From Bradyrhizobium lablabi (GTDB taxonomy: Bacteria > Pseudomonadota > Alphaproteobacteria > Rhizobiales > Xanthobacteraceae), in contig NZ_JAFCLN010000024.1 in NCBI RefSeq assembly GCF_018129385.1, positions 1-64,000 of the forward strand: a stretch of DNA of 64,000 nucleotides, in the 5' to 3' direction. This document shows, piece by piece, positions 7,808 to 16,323 of the stretch (the stretch's first letter is position 1; the number at the start of each line of letters is the position of its first letter). The notes beneath the pieces are model-generated. The model did not search any database and had not been told where the DNA came from. It worked only from the letters and a program-made list of their open reading frames with translations. The position numbers and the translations under genes were made by a program.

Positions 7808-8917
7808 CTACACCACGATACTCAGCCTTTTCGCCGCCCGCGTGATTCCCGTGTACAGCCACCGCGCGCGCGAATCCTGGAACGCGAAGCTCTCGTCGAA
7901 CAGCACGACATCGTCCCATTGCGACCCCTGCGACTTGTGCACCGTCAGCACATAGCCGTAGTCGAACTCGTCATAGGGCTTTCGCTGTTCCCACGGGATC
8001 GCCTCAATGCCGCCCTCAAAACATTCGCCGCGCACCGAGACTTTTGTGACCTTGTGACCAAAATCCTCGTCCGGCGAGACGCGCATGGTGACGATCTTCG
8101 ATTTTGACTGCGCGCGTGACTTCACCCGCCACAGGCCGCCGTTGAACAGCCCCTTCTTGCGGTTGTTGCGCAGGCAGACCAGCTTGTCGCCGGCCACCGG
8201 CAGTGGCTCCTCGATGTTCTGCTTCTGGCGGATGCGCATGTTGTAGGCGCGGCGGGTGTTGTTGCGGCCGACCAGCACCTGGTCGGTCTTCATCACCCTG
8301 TCAGGATCAAGCTCCTTGCGCGAGATCACGTCGCTTTCGCCGTAGCGTCCGATCTCGAGCGTGCGGCCCTCGCGGATATCCATCGACATCCGCACGATCG
8401 GGTTGTCCTGGGCCTGGCGGTGCACCTCGGTCAGCATCGCGTCGGGCTCGGAACCCGTGAAAAAACCGCCGCCGGCGATCGGCGGCAATTGCGCGGGGTC
8501 GCCCAGCACCAGCAGCGGACAATCGAACGACATCAGGTCGCGGCCGAGTTCGGCATCGACCATCGAGCATTCGTCGATCACGATCAGCTTGGCCTTCGAG
8601 GCCGGCGCGTCATCCCACAGCTCAAAAGTCGGCTGCTCGACGCCGGATTCGCGCGCGCGGTAGATCAGCGAGTGGATGGTGGAGGCGCCCTCGCAGCCCT
8701 TGTTGCGCATCACCAGCGCGGCCTTGCCGGTGAAGGCGGCAAACTTCACCTCGCCATCGACACCCTCGGCGATGTGCCGCGCCAGCGTGGTCTTGCCGGT
8801 TCCGGCATAGCCGAACAGGCGGAACACCGGCGGCGTACCGTTCCTGCCCGGCTTTGCGTCCAGCCAGTCGGCAACGGCTTTGAGCGCGGAATCCTGATGG
8901 GGCGTGAAGCTTGTCAT
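7808..8917 (-). CDS. RecD-type ATP-dependent DNA helicase (AAA_30 / UvrD_C_2)
   Basis: 369 residues. Walker A GYAGTGKTT spans residues 36-44, Walker B is LIVIDECSMVD, and the C-terminal motif YGYVLTVHKSQGSQWDDVV plus ALYTGITRAAKRLSIVV-like ending (WLYTGITRAAKRLSIVV) are SF1B helicase signatures. It lacks a nuclease domain and is much shorter than RecD itself, matching the short stand-alone helicases of this family, which are thought to help in recombination or repair. Start 8917 is preferred to an upstream ATG at 8962, which would add an unconserved Pro/Arg-rich tail. Confidence 0.85.
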   Translation of the reverse strand: MTSFTPHQDSALKAVADWLDAKPGRNGTPPVFRLFGYAGTGKTTLARHIAEGVDGEVKFAAFTGKAALVMRNKGCEGASTIHSLIYRARESGVEQPTFELWDDAPASKAKLIVIDECSMVDAELGRDLMSFDCPLLVLGDPAQLPPIAGGGFFTGSEPDAMLTEVHRQAQDNPIVRMSMDIREGRTLEIGRYGESDVISRKELDPDRVMKTDQVLVGRNNTRRAYNMRIRQKQNIEEPLPVAGDKLVCLRNNRKKGLFNGGLWRVKSRAQSKSKIVTMRVSPDEDFGHKVTKVSVRGECFEGGIEAIPWEQRKPYDEFDYGYVLTVHKSQGSQWDDVVLFDESFAFQDSRARWLYTGITRAAKRLSIVV

Positions 8918-9020
8918 GGCTTTTGGGCGAGGGGAGGCGCAGCCCGGCGGGCCGCGACTCAAGGCGCCCTCAACCTAACCATTGAAACCGCCCGCGCAAG
9001 CAGCACCAGGGCCTGCCACC

Positions 9021-9659
9021 CTACTGCCAGCCGGGGATACCGCGCATGTCGGGCAGTTGATGGGCAATGCCCTTGTGGCAATCGATACAGGTTTTTTCGC
9101 CGGTGAACAGGAAGCGCTGATGGGCGACGGATGCGCGCGGGGACTGCTTCGTGATGTCCATCGAATCCGCGCTGTGGCAGTTGCGGCATTCCAGCGAATC
9201 GTTGGCCTTGAAGCGCGCCCATTCGTGCAGTGCAAGTTCGAGGCGGTGGTCGACGAACTTGTCGCGGGTATCGATGCGGCCGAATATGTGTCCCCAGACC
9301 TCCTTCGAGGCCTGCATCTTGCGCGCGATCTTGTCGGTCCAGTTGTGCGGCACGTGGCAGTCCGGACAGGTCGCGCGGACGCCGGAGCGATTGGTGAAGT
9401 GAATGGTCGACTTCAACTCGGAAAACACGTTGTCGCGCATCTCGTGACAGCCGGTGCAGAATTTTTCCGTATTGGTGAGCTCCAGCGCGGTGTTGAAGCC
9501 GCCCCAGAAAATGACGCCGGCGACAAAACCCGCCATCACGAGCACGCCGAGTCCGAACACCGAACTTGGGCGGATCAGCACGCCCCAGAGTTCGACGATG
9601 AACTTCCAGACCCGAGCGAAGAAGCCCGGACGCTTTTCTGCGCCATCCGCCGTACTCAT
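9021..9659 (-). CDS. napC: Membrane-anchored tetraheme cytochrome c NapC
   Basis: 212 residues: an N-terminal membrane anchor (VFGLGVLVMAGFVAGVIFWGGF) followed by four CXXCH heme sites (CTGCH, CPDCH, CRNCH, CIDCH). It is the NapC/NirT quinol dehydrogenase that passes electrons from the membrane quinol pool to NapAB. Last gene of the nap operon; its start overlaps the napB stop by four bases (ATGA). Confidence 0.95.
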   Translation of the reverse strand: MSTADGAEKRPGFFARVWKFIVELWGVLIRPSSVFGLGVLVMAGFVAGVIFWGGFNTALELTNTEKFCTGCHEMRDNVFSELKSTIHFTNRSGVRATCPDCHVPHNWTDKIARKMQASKEVWGHIFGRIDTRDKFVDHRLELALHEWARFKANDSLECRNCHSADSMDITKQSPRASVAHQRFLFTGEKTCIDCHKGIAHQLPDMRGIPGWQ

Positions 9660-10126
9660 CGCCGTCCGCCCGGCGTTGCGCGGCTCAGCAAGGTATCGAT
9701 ATCGACGAAATCATTGCTGACCGGCGGGTTGGAGGTGCTTTGCGGCACATGGCACTCGGTGCAGAAGAAGCGCCGCGGCGAAATCGAGGCGAGGAACTGG
9801 CCGTCGCGATCCATGAAATGGGTGATCGAGACCATCGGGGCCTGCGATTCTCCGGTGCGCGCGCGGGCGTGGCAGGACAGGCATTTGTTGCCGTTGAGAT
9901 CGATCTGATAGCCGTCGATCGAATGCGGGATCACCGGCGGCTGCTCGGGATAGTTGCGCACCTCCTTCTCGGCGGTGTTCTTGTTCGGCGCCATCGGCGG
10001 CGCCGGTCCCTCATCGTTGAGCGGGGCCGGGCCGCGCAGGCCGGAGTTGAGCGTTTGCGCGGCGAGCGTGCCTGCACCCGCGACCAGCGCGGCGGCGAGC
10101 AAGAGGATCGTGACTTTCCTCATCAT
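9656..10126 (-). CDS. napB: Periplasmic nitrate reductase small subunit, diheme cytochrome c NapB
   Basis: 156 residues with a cleavable signal peptide (VTILLLAAALVAGAGTLAA) and two CXXCH heme sites, CLSCH and CTECH. It receives electrons from NapC and delivers them to NapA. ATG at 10126 overlaps the napA stop codon (ATGA) with a GAAGGTGG sequence upstream; a second ATG follows at 10123. A longer reading from 10159 is internal to napA and is not preferred. Confidence 0.95.
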   Translation of the reverse strand: MMRKVTILLLAAALVAGAGTLAAQTLNSGLRGPAPLNDEGPAPPMAPNKNTAEKEVRNYPEQPPVIPHSIDGYQIDLNGNKCLSCHARARTGESQAPMVSITHFMDRDGQFLASISPRRFFCTECHVPQSTSNPPVSNDFVDIDTLLSRATPGGRR

Positions 10127-12636
10127 GATCCCACCACCTTCTCGATGCGCACGGCGCATTTCTTGAAGTCGGTCTGGAGCGAGATCGGATCGGTGGCGTC
10201 GAGTGTCACCTTGTTGATCAGCTTGGACTCGTCGAACCAGGGCACGAACACGAGGCCCTTCGGCGGCCGGTCGCGGCCGCGGGTTTCCAGCCGCGCCCGG
10301 ATGAAGCCGCGTCGCGAGATCACCTTCACTTCATCGCCGCGGCGAAGCTTTGCTTCCTGCGCGTCGTCGGGATGCATGAAGCACACCGCTTCCGGGAAGG
10401 CGCGATACAGCTCCGGCACACGCCTCGTCATGGTGCCGGAATGCCAGTGCTCCAGCACGCGCCCGGTCGACAGCCAGAACGGATATTCCTTGTCCGGCGA
10501 TTCAGCCGCGGGCTCGAACGGCAGCGCGAAGATGCGCGCCTTGCCGTCGGGGAAGCCGTAGAACTGGTAGTTGGTGCCCTGCCTTACATAGGGGTCGCTG
10601 CCTTCCTTGAAACGCCAGCGTGTCTCCTGGCCGTTCACGACAGGCCAGCGCAGGCCGCGCTCGCGGTGATAGATATCGAACGGCGCAAGGTCGTGGCCGT
10701 GGCCGCGGCCGAACGAGGCGTATTCCTCGAACAGGCCCTTTTGCACGTAGAATCCGAACGCCTTGGCCTCGTCATTGGCATAGCCCGCCTCGATGTCGGA
10801 CACCGGATATTTGTCGACCACGCCGTTTCTGTAGAGCACGTCGAACATGGTCTTGCCGCGATACTCGGGCTTCTTGGCCAAAAGCTCCTCCGGCCACACT
10901 TCCTCGATCTTGAAGCGCTTCGAGAATTCCATGAGCTGCCAGAGGTCGGAGCGCGACTCGCCGGGCGCTTTCACGAGCTGGTGCCAGAACTGGGTGCGCC
11001 GCTCGGCGTTGCCATACGCGCCTTCCTTTTCCACCCACATCGCAGCGGGCAGGATCAGATCGGCGGCCAGCGCCGTGACTGTCGGATAGGCGTCCGAGAC
11101 CACGATGAAATTCTCGGGGTTGCGGAAGCCGGGAAGGGTTTCCTCGTTAATGTTGGCGCCGGCCTGAAGGTTGTTGTTGACCTGCACCCAGTAGGCATTG
11201 AGCTTGCCGTCGCGCAGCATCCGGCTTTGCAGCACGGCGTGGTAGCCGGGCTTGTCGGGAATGGTGCCTTCCGGCAACTGCCAGATCTTCTCGGCGATGT
11301 CGCGATGCGCCTTGTTGGCGACCAGCATGTCGGCGGGCAGGCGGTGCGAGAAGGTGCCGACCTCGCGGGCGGTGCCGCACGCAGAAGGCTGGCCGGTGAG
11401 CGAGAAGGGGCTGTTGCCGGCGGTTGCGATCTTTCCGGTCAACAGATGGATATTGTAGACGAGGTTGTTGCACCAGACGCCGCGAGTGTGCTGGTTGAAG
11501 CCCATGGTCCAGAAGCTGACCACCTTGGTCTTCGGATCGGCGTAAAGCTCGGCAAGCTCCCGGATGCGATTGAGCGGCACGCCGGACATCTCGGCGGCCT
11601 TCTCCAGCGTGTAGTCGGCGACGAATTTGGCGAATTCGTCATAGCTCATGTCGGTGGCGTCATTGGCCTTTGCCGCGCCGGTCGCCTTCTTCTCCAGCGG
11701 ATGATCCGGACGCAGCCCGTAGCCGATGTCGGTCTGGCCGCGCTTGAAAACGGTATGCGCGTCGACGAACGCCTTGTTGACGCGTCCCGTCTTGATGATG
11801 TGGTTGGCGATGGCGTTGAGGATGTATAGGTCGGTCTGCGGCACAAACACCATGCCGATGTCGGCAAGGTCGAACGAGCGGTGCTCGAAGGTCGAGAGCA
11901 CGGCAACGCGGACATGCGGCGCGGACAGCCGGCGGTCGGTCACCCGCGTCCACAGGATCGGGTGCATCTCTGCCATGTTGGAGCCCCACAGCACGAAGGC
12001 GTCGGTGGCTTCGATGTCGTCATAGCAGCCCGCCGGCTCGTCGATGCCGAAGGTGCGCATCATGCCGGCGACGGCGGAGGCCATGCAGTGGCGCGCGTTG
12101 GGATCGATGTTGTTGGAGCGGAAGCCGGCCTTGAGCAGCTTTGAGGCGGCATAGCCTTCCCAGATCGTCCACTGGCCGGAGCCGAACATGCCGACGCCGC
12201 TCGGTCCTCGCTTCTTCAGCGCGTCCTTGAATTTTTCGGCCATGATGTCGAAGGCTTCGTCCCAGCTCACCGGCGTGAACTCGCCGTTCTTGTCGTACTT
12301 GCCGCCGGTCTTGCGCAGCATCGGCTGCGTCAGGCGATCATGGCCGTACATGATCTTGGAGAGGAAATAGCCTTTGACGCAGTTGAGGCCGCGATTGACC
12401 TCGCTCTTGATGTCGCCATGGGTCGCGACGACGCGGTTGTCCTTGGTGGCGACGATGACGCTGCAACCGGTGCCGCAGAACCGGCACGGCGCCTTGTTCC
12501 ATTCAAGCTCGGCGGCATTGCGCTCGGTGATGACGTTGGCTGCCAGCGCCGGGACCGGCATCCCGGCGGCCGTGGCGGCGATGGCGGCGGCCTCCAGCTT
12601 GAGCAGCTGTCGGCGGTCGAGTTTTGGTGAAGTCAT
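10123..12636 (-). CDS. napA: Periplasmic nitrate reductase catalytic subunit NapA
   Basis: 837 residues, the usual NapA length. A Tat signal (LDRRQLLKLEAAAIAATAAG) is followed by the 4Fe-4S ligands Cys51, Cys54, Cys58 and Cys86 in CRFCGTGC ... NCVKG, and the molybdenum-ligating Cys in NARHCMASAV near residue 180. The protein binds Mo-bis-MGD and reduces nitrate to nitrite in the periplasm. The ribosome-binding GGAG lies in the loop of a small hairpin immediately before the ATG (see separate entry). Operon order napEDABC is that known from B. japonicum. Confidence 0.97.
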   Translation of the reverse strand: MTSPKLDRRQLLKLEAAAIAATAAGMPVPALAANVITERNAAELEWNKAPCRFCGTGCSVIVATKDNRVVATHGDIKSEVNRGLNCVKGYFLSKIMYGHDRLTQPMLRKTGGKYDKNGEFTPVSWDEAFDIMAEKFKDALKKRGPSGVGMFGSGQWTIWEGYAASKLLKAGFRSNNIDPNARHCMASAVAGMMRTFGIDEPAGCYDDIEATDAFVLWGSNMAEMHPILWTRVTDRRLSAPHVRVAVLSTFEHRSFDLADIGMVFVPQTDLYILNAIANHIIKTGRVNKAFVDAHTVFKRGQTDIGYGLRPDHPLEKKATGAAKANDATDMSYDEFAKFVADYTLEKAAEMSGVPLNRIRELAELYADPKTKVVSFWTMGFNQHTRGVWCNNLVYNIHLLTGKIATAGNSPFSLTGQPSACGTAREVGTFSHRLPADMLVANKAHRDIAEKIWQLPEGTIPDKPGYHAVLQSRMLRDGKLNAYWVQVNNNLQAGANINEETLPGFRNPENFIVVSDAYPTVTALAADLILPAAMWVEKEGAYGNAERRTQFWHQLVKAPGESRSDLWQLMEFSKRFKIEEVWPEELLAKKPEYRGKTMFDVLYRNGVVDKYPVSDIEAGYANDEAKAFGFYVQKGLFEEYASFGRGHGHDLAPFDIYHRERGLRWPVVNGQETRWRFKEGSDPYVRQGTNYQFYGFPDGKARIFALPFEPAAESPDKEYPFWLSTGRVLEHWHSGTMTRRVPELYRAFPEAVCFMHPDDAQEAKLRRGDEVKVISRRGFIRARLETRGRDRPPKGLVFVPWFDESKLINKVTLDATDPISLQTDFKKCAVRIEKVVGS

Positions 12637-12637
12637 G

Positions 12638-12653
12638 GCTGTTCTCCAACAGC
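12638..12653 (-). promoter_or_regulatory. Hairpin presenting the napA ribosome-binding site
   Basis: Read on the minus strand: six-base stem GCTGTT / AACAGC closed by the tetraloop GGAG, ending two bases before the napA ATG. GGAG is the only good Shine-Dalgarno candidate, 7 bases from the start. The hairpin sits in the 69-base napD-napA spacer. Whether it has any effect on translation is inference. Confidence 0.5.
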
Positions 12654-12705
12654 AAGATTGGCTTAGGGCATATCCCTGCGAAAATCGGCTCCCGCATCCG
12701 CGGGA

Positions 12706-13029
12706 TCAAACTCCTGCATCGGTGGCGTGGAATACGAGGGAGGCGGAATAGACGTCGGGCAGCAGCGTGATCGCGTTGAGCATCGCTCCGAGCGCCCCGG
12801 CGGTCGGCGCGTCGGCAACGACCACGAGCTTGCCCTTGGGATCGCGGCCGTAGATCTCGCAGCCGTCGAGCGCCAGGATCGCAGCCTCGACTTTGTCGAG
12901 CCGGTCCGGGCGGGCCTGCACCAGAATGCTCGCGATCTCGCCGCCCGGTGGGGCCACAACACGGTCGGGATTGATGATGCGGCCGGTGATCAGGGCACGG
13001 CGGTCGATGGCGGGTTGGGAAGGAGCCAC
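12706..13029 (-). CDS. napD: Nitrate reductase maturation chaperone NapD
   Basis: 107 residues. NapD-type proteins bind the Tat signal peptide of NapA and hold export until the cofactor is inserted. The ferredoxin-like core is visible (EIASILVQARPDRLDKVEAAI, KLVVVADAPTAG, MLNAITLLPDVYSASLVFH). The start is a GTG with GGAGAAACACC upstream. It lies between napE and napA, as in the B. japonicum operon. Confidence 0.92.
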   Translation of the reverse strand: MAPSQPAIDRRALITGRIINPDRVVAPPGGEIASILVQARPDRLDKVEAAILALDGCEIYGRDPKGKLVVVADAPTAGALGAMLNAITLLPDVYSASLVFHATDAGV

Positions 13030-13050
13030 GGTGTTTCTCCTTTGTCGCGA

Positions 13051-13236
13051 TCAGTTCCTTGAGGGAGGGCCGGGCGGTCCGGCGACGATCTGGTAGATCC
13101 ACACGGCCAGGCCGTAGCTGCCCACCGCCGCTACCGCGAGCGCTGGCATCATCACCGCAGTGAGGAACAGGAAGGCGAATATTTCCATTCGCCTGCGGCG
13201 CGAACGCGCGCTTGTCTCGTCGCCAGCGACAGACAT
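13051..13236 (-). CDS. napE: Small membrane protein NapE
   Basis: 61 residues with a charged N-terminus (ARSRRRR) and one hydrophobic hairpin segment (IFAFLFLTAVMMPALAVAAVGSYGLAVWIYQ). This is the NapE family, the first gene of rhizobial nap operons; its exact role is unknown. Start ATG with GAGAGA upstream. It follows the FixK box by about 80 bases. Confidence 0.9.
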   Translation of the reverse strand: MSVAGDETSARSRRRRMEIFAFLFLTAVMMPALAVAAVGSYGLAVWIYQIVAGPPGPPSRN

Positions 13237-13314
13237 GCAGTCTCTCTTTCAAGTAACGGGATACGACGGCGACGTTGCCGGTCGCAGTTGTATCAGCGAA
13301 TTCTGCTACTCCAC

Positions 13315-13328
13315 TTGATCTGGATCAA
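13315..13328 (-). promoter_or_regulatory. FixK/FNR box of the nap operon
   Basis: TTGATCCAGATCAA on the minus strand, a perfect TTGAT-N4-ATCAA dyad. The centre lies 85 bases before the napE start, which fits a class II FNR/FixK2-activated promoter with a leader of about 40 bases. Nap expression in Bradyrhizobium is known to need FixK2 under low oxygen. Confidence 0.93.
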
Positions 13329-13430
13329 GTCTTTGATGAGAACGGGCTTTAGCCGCTTTGTTCCCTTTCGGGACAGATGCCCGCAAGGGTCGCAACCGCA
13401 AGGCCGCCGCATTTGAGGAGATTTCGGTTG

Positions 13431-13550
13431 AGGCCATCCTTCGAGACGCGCGCGATGCGCTCTCCTCAGGCTGAGGTCCTGATTTGCGGAGACATGCCGG
13501 ACCCTCATGGTGAGGAGCCCGCAAAAGCGGCGTCTCGAACCATGCAGGCC
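13431..13550. repeat. Palindromic repeat family B, copy 2 (arms swapped)
   Basis: Contains both arms of family B: CCATCCTTCGAGACGCGCGC + TCCTCAGGCTGAGG, then CCCTCATGGTGAGGAGCCCG + TCTCGAACCATG, in the opposite order to the copy at 7688-7793. The rest of 13330-13710 shows no gene. Confidence 0.75.
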
Positions 13551-13710
13551 GAGCACGTTCTCAGCCGTTTAAGCGCTCTATGCGATAGCCTTGGCCTCGG
13601 TCGGGCTGTGCGCCTTCTTTCGTGTGGCGAAATTTGGCTAGGCTGGACTTGAAACGACCCGGGAATAAACTGCTGCCAACAACAAAAGCGTCGGTCGCGG
13701 GAGAGACGTC

Positions 13711-14919
13711 ATGAAATTCGGTATCTTCTATGAGCTGCAACTGCCACGCCCGTGGGAGGAGGGCGACGAGCACCGGCTTTACCAGAACGCGCTGACGCAG
13801 CTCGAGACCGCCGATCGCCTCGGCTATGACTATGCCTGGGTGGTGGAACACCACTTCCTTGAAGAATATTCGCACTCGCCTTCGCCGGAATCCTTCCTGG
13901 CCGCCGCCAGCCAGCGGACCAGGCAGATCAGGCTCGGACACGGCATCTTCCAGCTCACCACCAATCATCCGGCCCGCGTCGCCGAGCGCGTCGCAGTGCT
14001 CGATCTGCTCTCCAACGGCCGCGTCGAGTTCGGCATGGGCGAGAGCGCCTCCATTACCGAGCTGACGCCGTTCGGCCGCGACATGGAGAGCAAGCGCGAA
14101 GTCTTTGAGGAAGCCGTGCGGGCGATCTTCCCGATGTTCACCAGGGTCGGCACCGAGCATCATGGCAAGTACTTCGATATTCCCTTGCGCAACGTCGTGC
14201 CGAAGCCGCTGCAAAAGCCGCATCCGCCGCTGTGGATGGCCTGCTCGCAATTGCCGACCATCGAACGCGCGGGACAAAACGGCTTTGGCGCGCTCGGCTT
14301 CCAGTTCGTCAGCGCGGAAGCCGCCCATGCCTGGGTGCACGCCTATTACAACGCTATCACCAAGCGGCTGAAAAAACTCGCCGACTACGAGATCAACCCG
14401 AACATGGCGCTGGTGTCATTCTTCATGTGCGCCGAGACCGACGAGGAAGCGCGGCGGCGCGCCGACGGCGCCACCTTCTTCCAGTTCGCACTGCGCTATT
14501 ATGGCCAGTCGCAGAACCGGCAGCGCCCGGCGCCCGGCACCGTCAACATGTGGGACGAATACAACAAGTGGAAGCGCGAGAACCCCGAAGCGCAGGAAGC
14601 CGCTTTACGCGGCGGCCTGATCGGCTCGCCTGAAACGCTGCGCAGGAAATTGCGGCGCTTCCGCACCTCGCATATCGACCAGGTCATCCTGCTCAACCAG
14701 GCCGGCAAGAACAGCCACGAGCACATCTGTGAATCGCTGGAGCTGTTCTCGAAGGAAGTGATGCCGGAATTCAGGCACGACCCCGAACACGAGGCCTGGA
14801 AGAAGGGTGTGCTCGACGGGTCGATCAAGCTCGAGGAGATCGATACCGACGCGTTCACTGACCGCTATGGCAAGCTTGCGGTCAATGTTGCGCCCGTCGC
14901 GAAGGCCGCGGCGGGGTAA
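13711..14919 (+). CDS. Luciferase-like (LLM-class) flavin-dependent monooxygenase
   Basis: 402 residues of the bacterial luciferase/alkanal monooxygenase fold. Start MKFGIFYELQLPRPW, the typical DYAWVVEHHFLEEYSHSPSPE segment and RLGHGIFQLTTNHPARVAERVAVLDLLSNGRVEFGMG are family hallmarks. It would use reduced flavin and oxygen on an unknown substrate; related proteins act on alkanes, sulfonates or aromatic compounds. It stands at the edge of the sulfur-scavenging region, convergent with an SsuA-like binding protein, but is not in an operon. ATG has GGGAGAG upstream. Confidence 0.82.
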   Translation: MKFGIFYELQLPRPWEEGDEHRLYQNALTQLETADRLGYDYAWVVEHHFLEEYSHSPSPESFLAAASQRTRQIRLGHGIFQLTTNHPARVAERVAVLDLLSNGRVEFGMGESASITELTPFGRDMESKREVFEEAVRAIFPMFTRVGTEHHGKYFDIPLRNVVPKPLQKPHPPLWMACSQLPTIERAGQNGFGALGFQFVSAEAAHAWVHAYYNAITKRLKKLADYEINPNMALVSFFMCAETDEEARRRADGATFFQFALRYYGQSQNRQRPAPGTVNMWDEYNKWKRENPEAQEAALRGGLIGSPETLRRKLRRFRTSHIDQVILLNQAGKNSHEHICESLELFSKEVMPEFRHDPEHEAWKKGVLDGSIKLEEIDTDAFTDRYGKLAVNVAPVAKAAAG

Positions 14920-14943
14920 CGAGGGTGCCGGACGTTCGCGTGC

Positions 14944-15909
14944 TCAGTCCCGCTTTGGCGTCCAGATTTTTGCGTTACCGGCGCTGACCTTGACCGGCAG
15001 CAGTCCCTCGCCAAAGAACGCATCGGCAATCCGCTGCTGCTCGGAAAGCCCGGACGGCGTCACCGCGCCGACGCCGTAGGAGCGGTGGCTGTTGGCTTCT
15101 TCCACCGTCGCGGTATCGATGCCCCAGAGGCCTGCGAGCAGGGCGGCGGCATCCTTCGGGTTTGCCTTCACCCATTTGCCGGTTTCCTCCAGCTTTCGGA
15201 AGATCGCGTTGAGGACGTCGCCGCGGCGATCGGCGAAAGCCGCCGACGACAGATAATAGCGCTTGTAACTGGCAAGGCCGTTGCTGCCGTCGGAAAGAAT
15301 GCGGGTGCCGGATTGGCGCTGCGCGCTGGTCAGGAACGGGTCCCAGGCGACCCAGGCATCGACATTGCCGCCAATGAACGCGGTGCGGCCATCGGCCGGC
15401 GTCAGATAGGCAGGCGAGATATCCTTGAAGCTGAGACCGGCCTTGGCGAGCGCGGCAAGCAGCAGGAAGTGACTGCCGGCGCCCTTGGTCACCGCGACCT
15501 TCTTGCCCTTCAGATCGGCGATCGTCTTGATCGGCGATTCCGCGCCGACCAGGATGGCCTGCGCCGATGGTGAGGCGGATTCTTCCGCGACGTAGGCAAG
15601 CTTGGCGCCGGCAGCCTGCGCGAACAACGGCACGGTATCGGCAACGTCGGCGCCGAAATCGATGTTGCCGGTATTGATCGCCTCCAGCAGCGGCAGGCCG
15701 CTGGTGAACTCATGCCAGGAGATGCGAACACCGAGCGGCGCGAGCGCCTTCTCCAATTCGCCATTGGTCTTCAGGATCGCCGTCAGCGTCGAGGATTTCT
15801 GGTAGCCGAGGCGAATGGTCTCGGATGGCGGCGTTTGCGCAATCGCTGAAGAACACGCGATGGTGACGGAAGCGAGAATTGCGGCGAGCGATTTGATGGG
15901 AGTGTGCAT
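14944..15909 (-). CDS. Orphan SsuA-like aliphatic sulfonate binding protein
   Basis: 321 residues with a signal peptide (LAAILASVTIACSSAIA). The fold markers TIRLGYQKSSTLTAIL, EFTSGLPLLEAINTGNIDFG, PIKTIADLKGKKVAVTKG and GGNVDAWVAWDPFL are those of SsuA/TauA/NrtA-type periplasmic proteins. No ATPase or permease follows. It is divergent from the next binding protein gene, so both may share the 414-base upstream space. Ligand is probably an organosulfur compound, by homology and context only. Confidence 0.82.
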   Translation of the reverse strand: MHTPIKSLAAILASVTIACSSAIAQTPPSETIRLGYQKSSTLTAILKTNGELEKALAPLGVRISWHEFTSGLPLLEAINTGNIDFGADVADTVPLFAQAAGAKLAYVAEESASPSAQAILVGAESPIKTIADLKGKKVAVTKGAGSHFLLLAALAKAGLSFKDISPAYLTPADGRTAFIGGNVDAWVAWDPFLTSAQRQSGTRILSDGSNGLASYKRYYLSSAAFADRRGDVLNAIFRKLEETGKWVKANPKDAAALLAGLWGIDTATVEEANSHRSYGVGAVTPSGLSEQQRIADAFFGEGLLPVKVSAGNAKIWTPKRD

Positions 15910-16323
15910 GGAATATGTTTCTGCCTGACGCTATCTGAAGTTTCGATCAGGCTAAGGCGCAGGCGATCGCAGTCAATAGAATCGCCATTCGTTGTCGCTC
16001 GCGGTTAAGCATGGCGCTGCTGCGCCAGGCGAAAATTGCAGACGAAAATTCCAGGCGTCTTGTTTCGTTTTTCAAATTGCAGGCATTCATGCGGATCGAG
16101 TTCCGCTGCTCATTTATTGATTAACGAAACCGGACAGAGCGACGCTCAAGAAGAATGCTTCGCCGAAAGATCGCGATCCGGCAATAAACCCATCGCCGCG
16201 AACGAGATGGGCAGTGTCGTCATTGCTATTTTTGCAGAGCACTCGACACATTTCCGAAGCCACACCATCATCCTGAGATCGCGCGTTTGCGTTGCACGCG
16301 AACGTGATCGTCAGGAGAACGTA
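15910..16323. other. Divergent intergenic region between two SsuA-like genes
   Basis: 414 bases, lower in GC than its surroundings, with no credible gene; an open frame that runs in from 16036 lacks a good start until 16324. It must hold the promoters of the minus-strand binding protein and of the ssu-type operon. No operator could be named with confidence. Confidence 0.6.
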
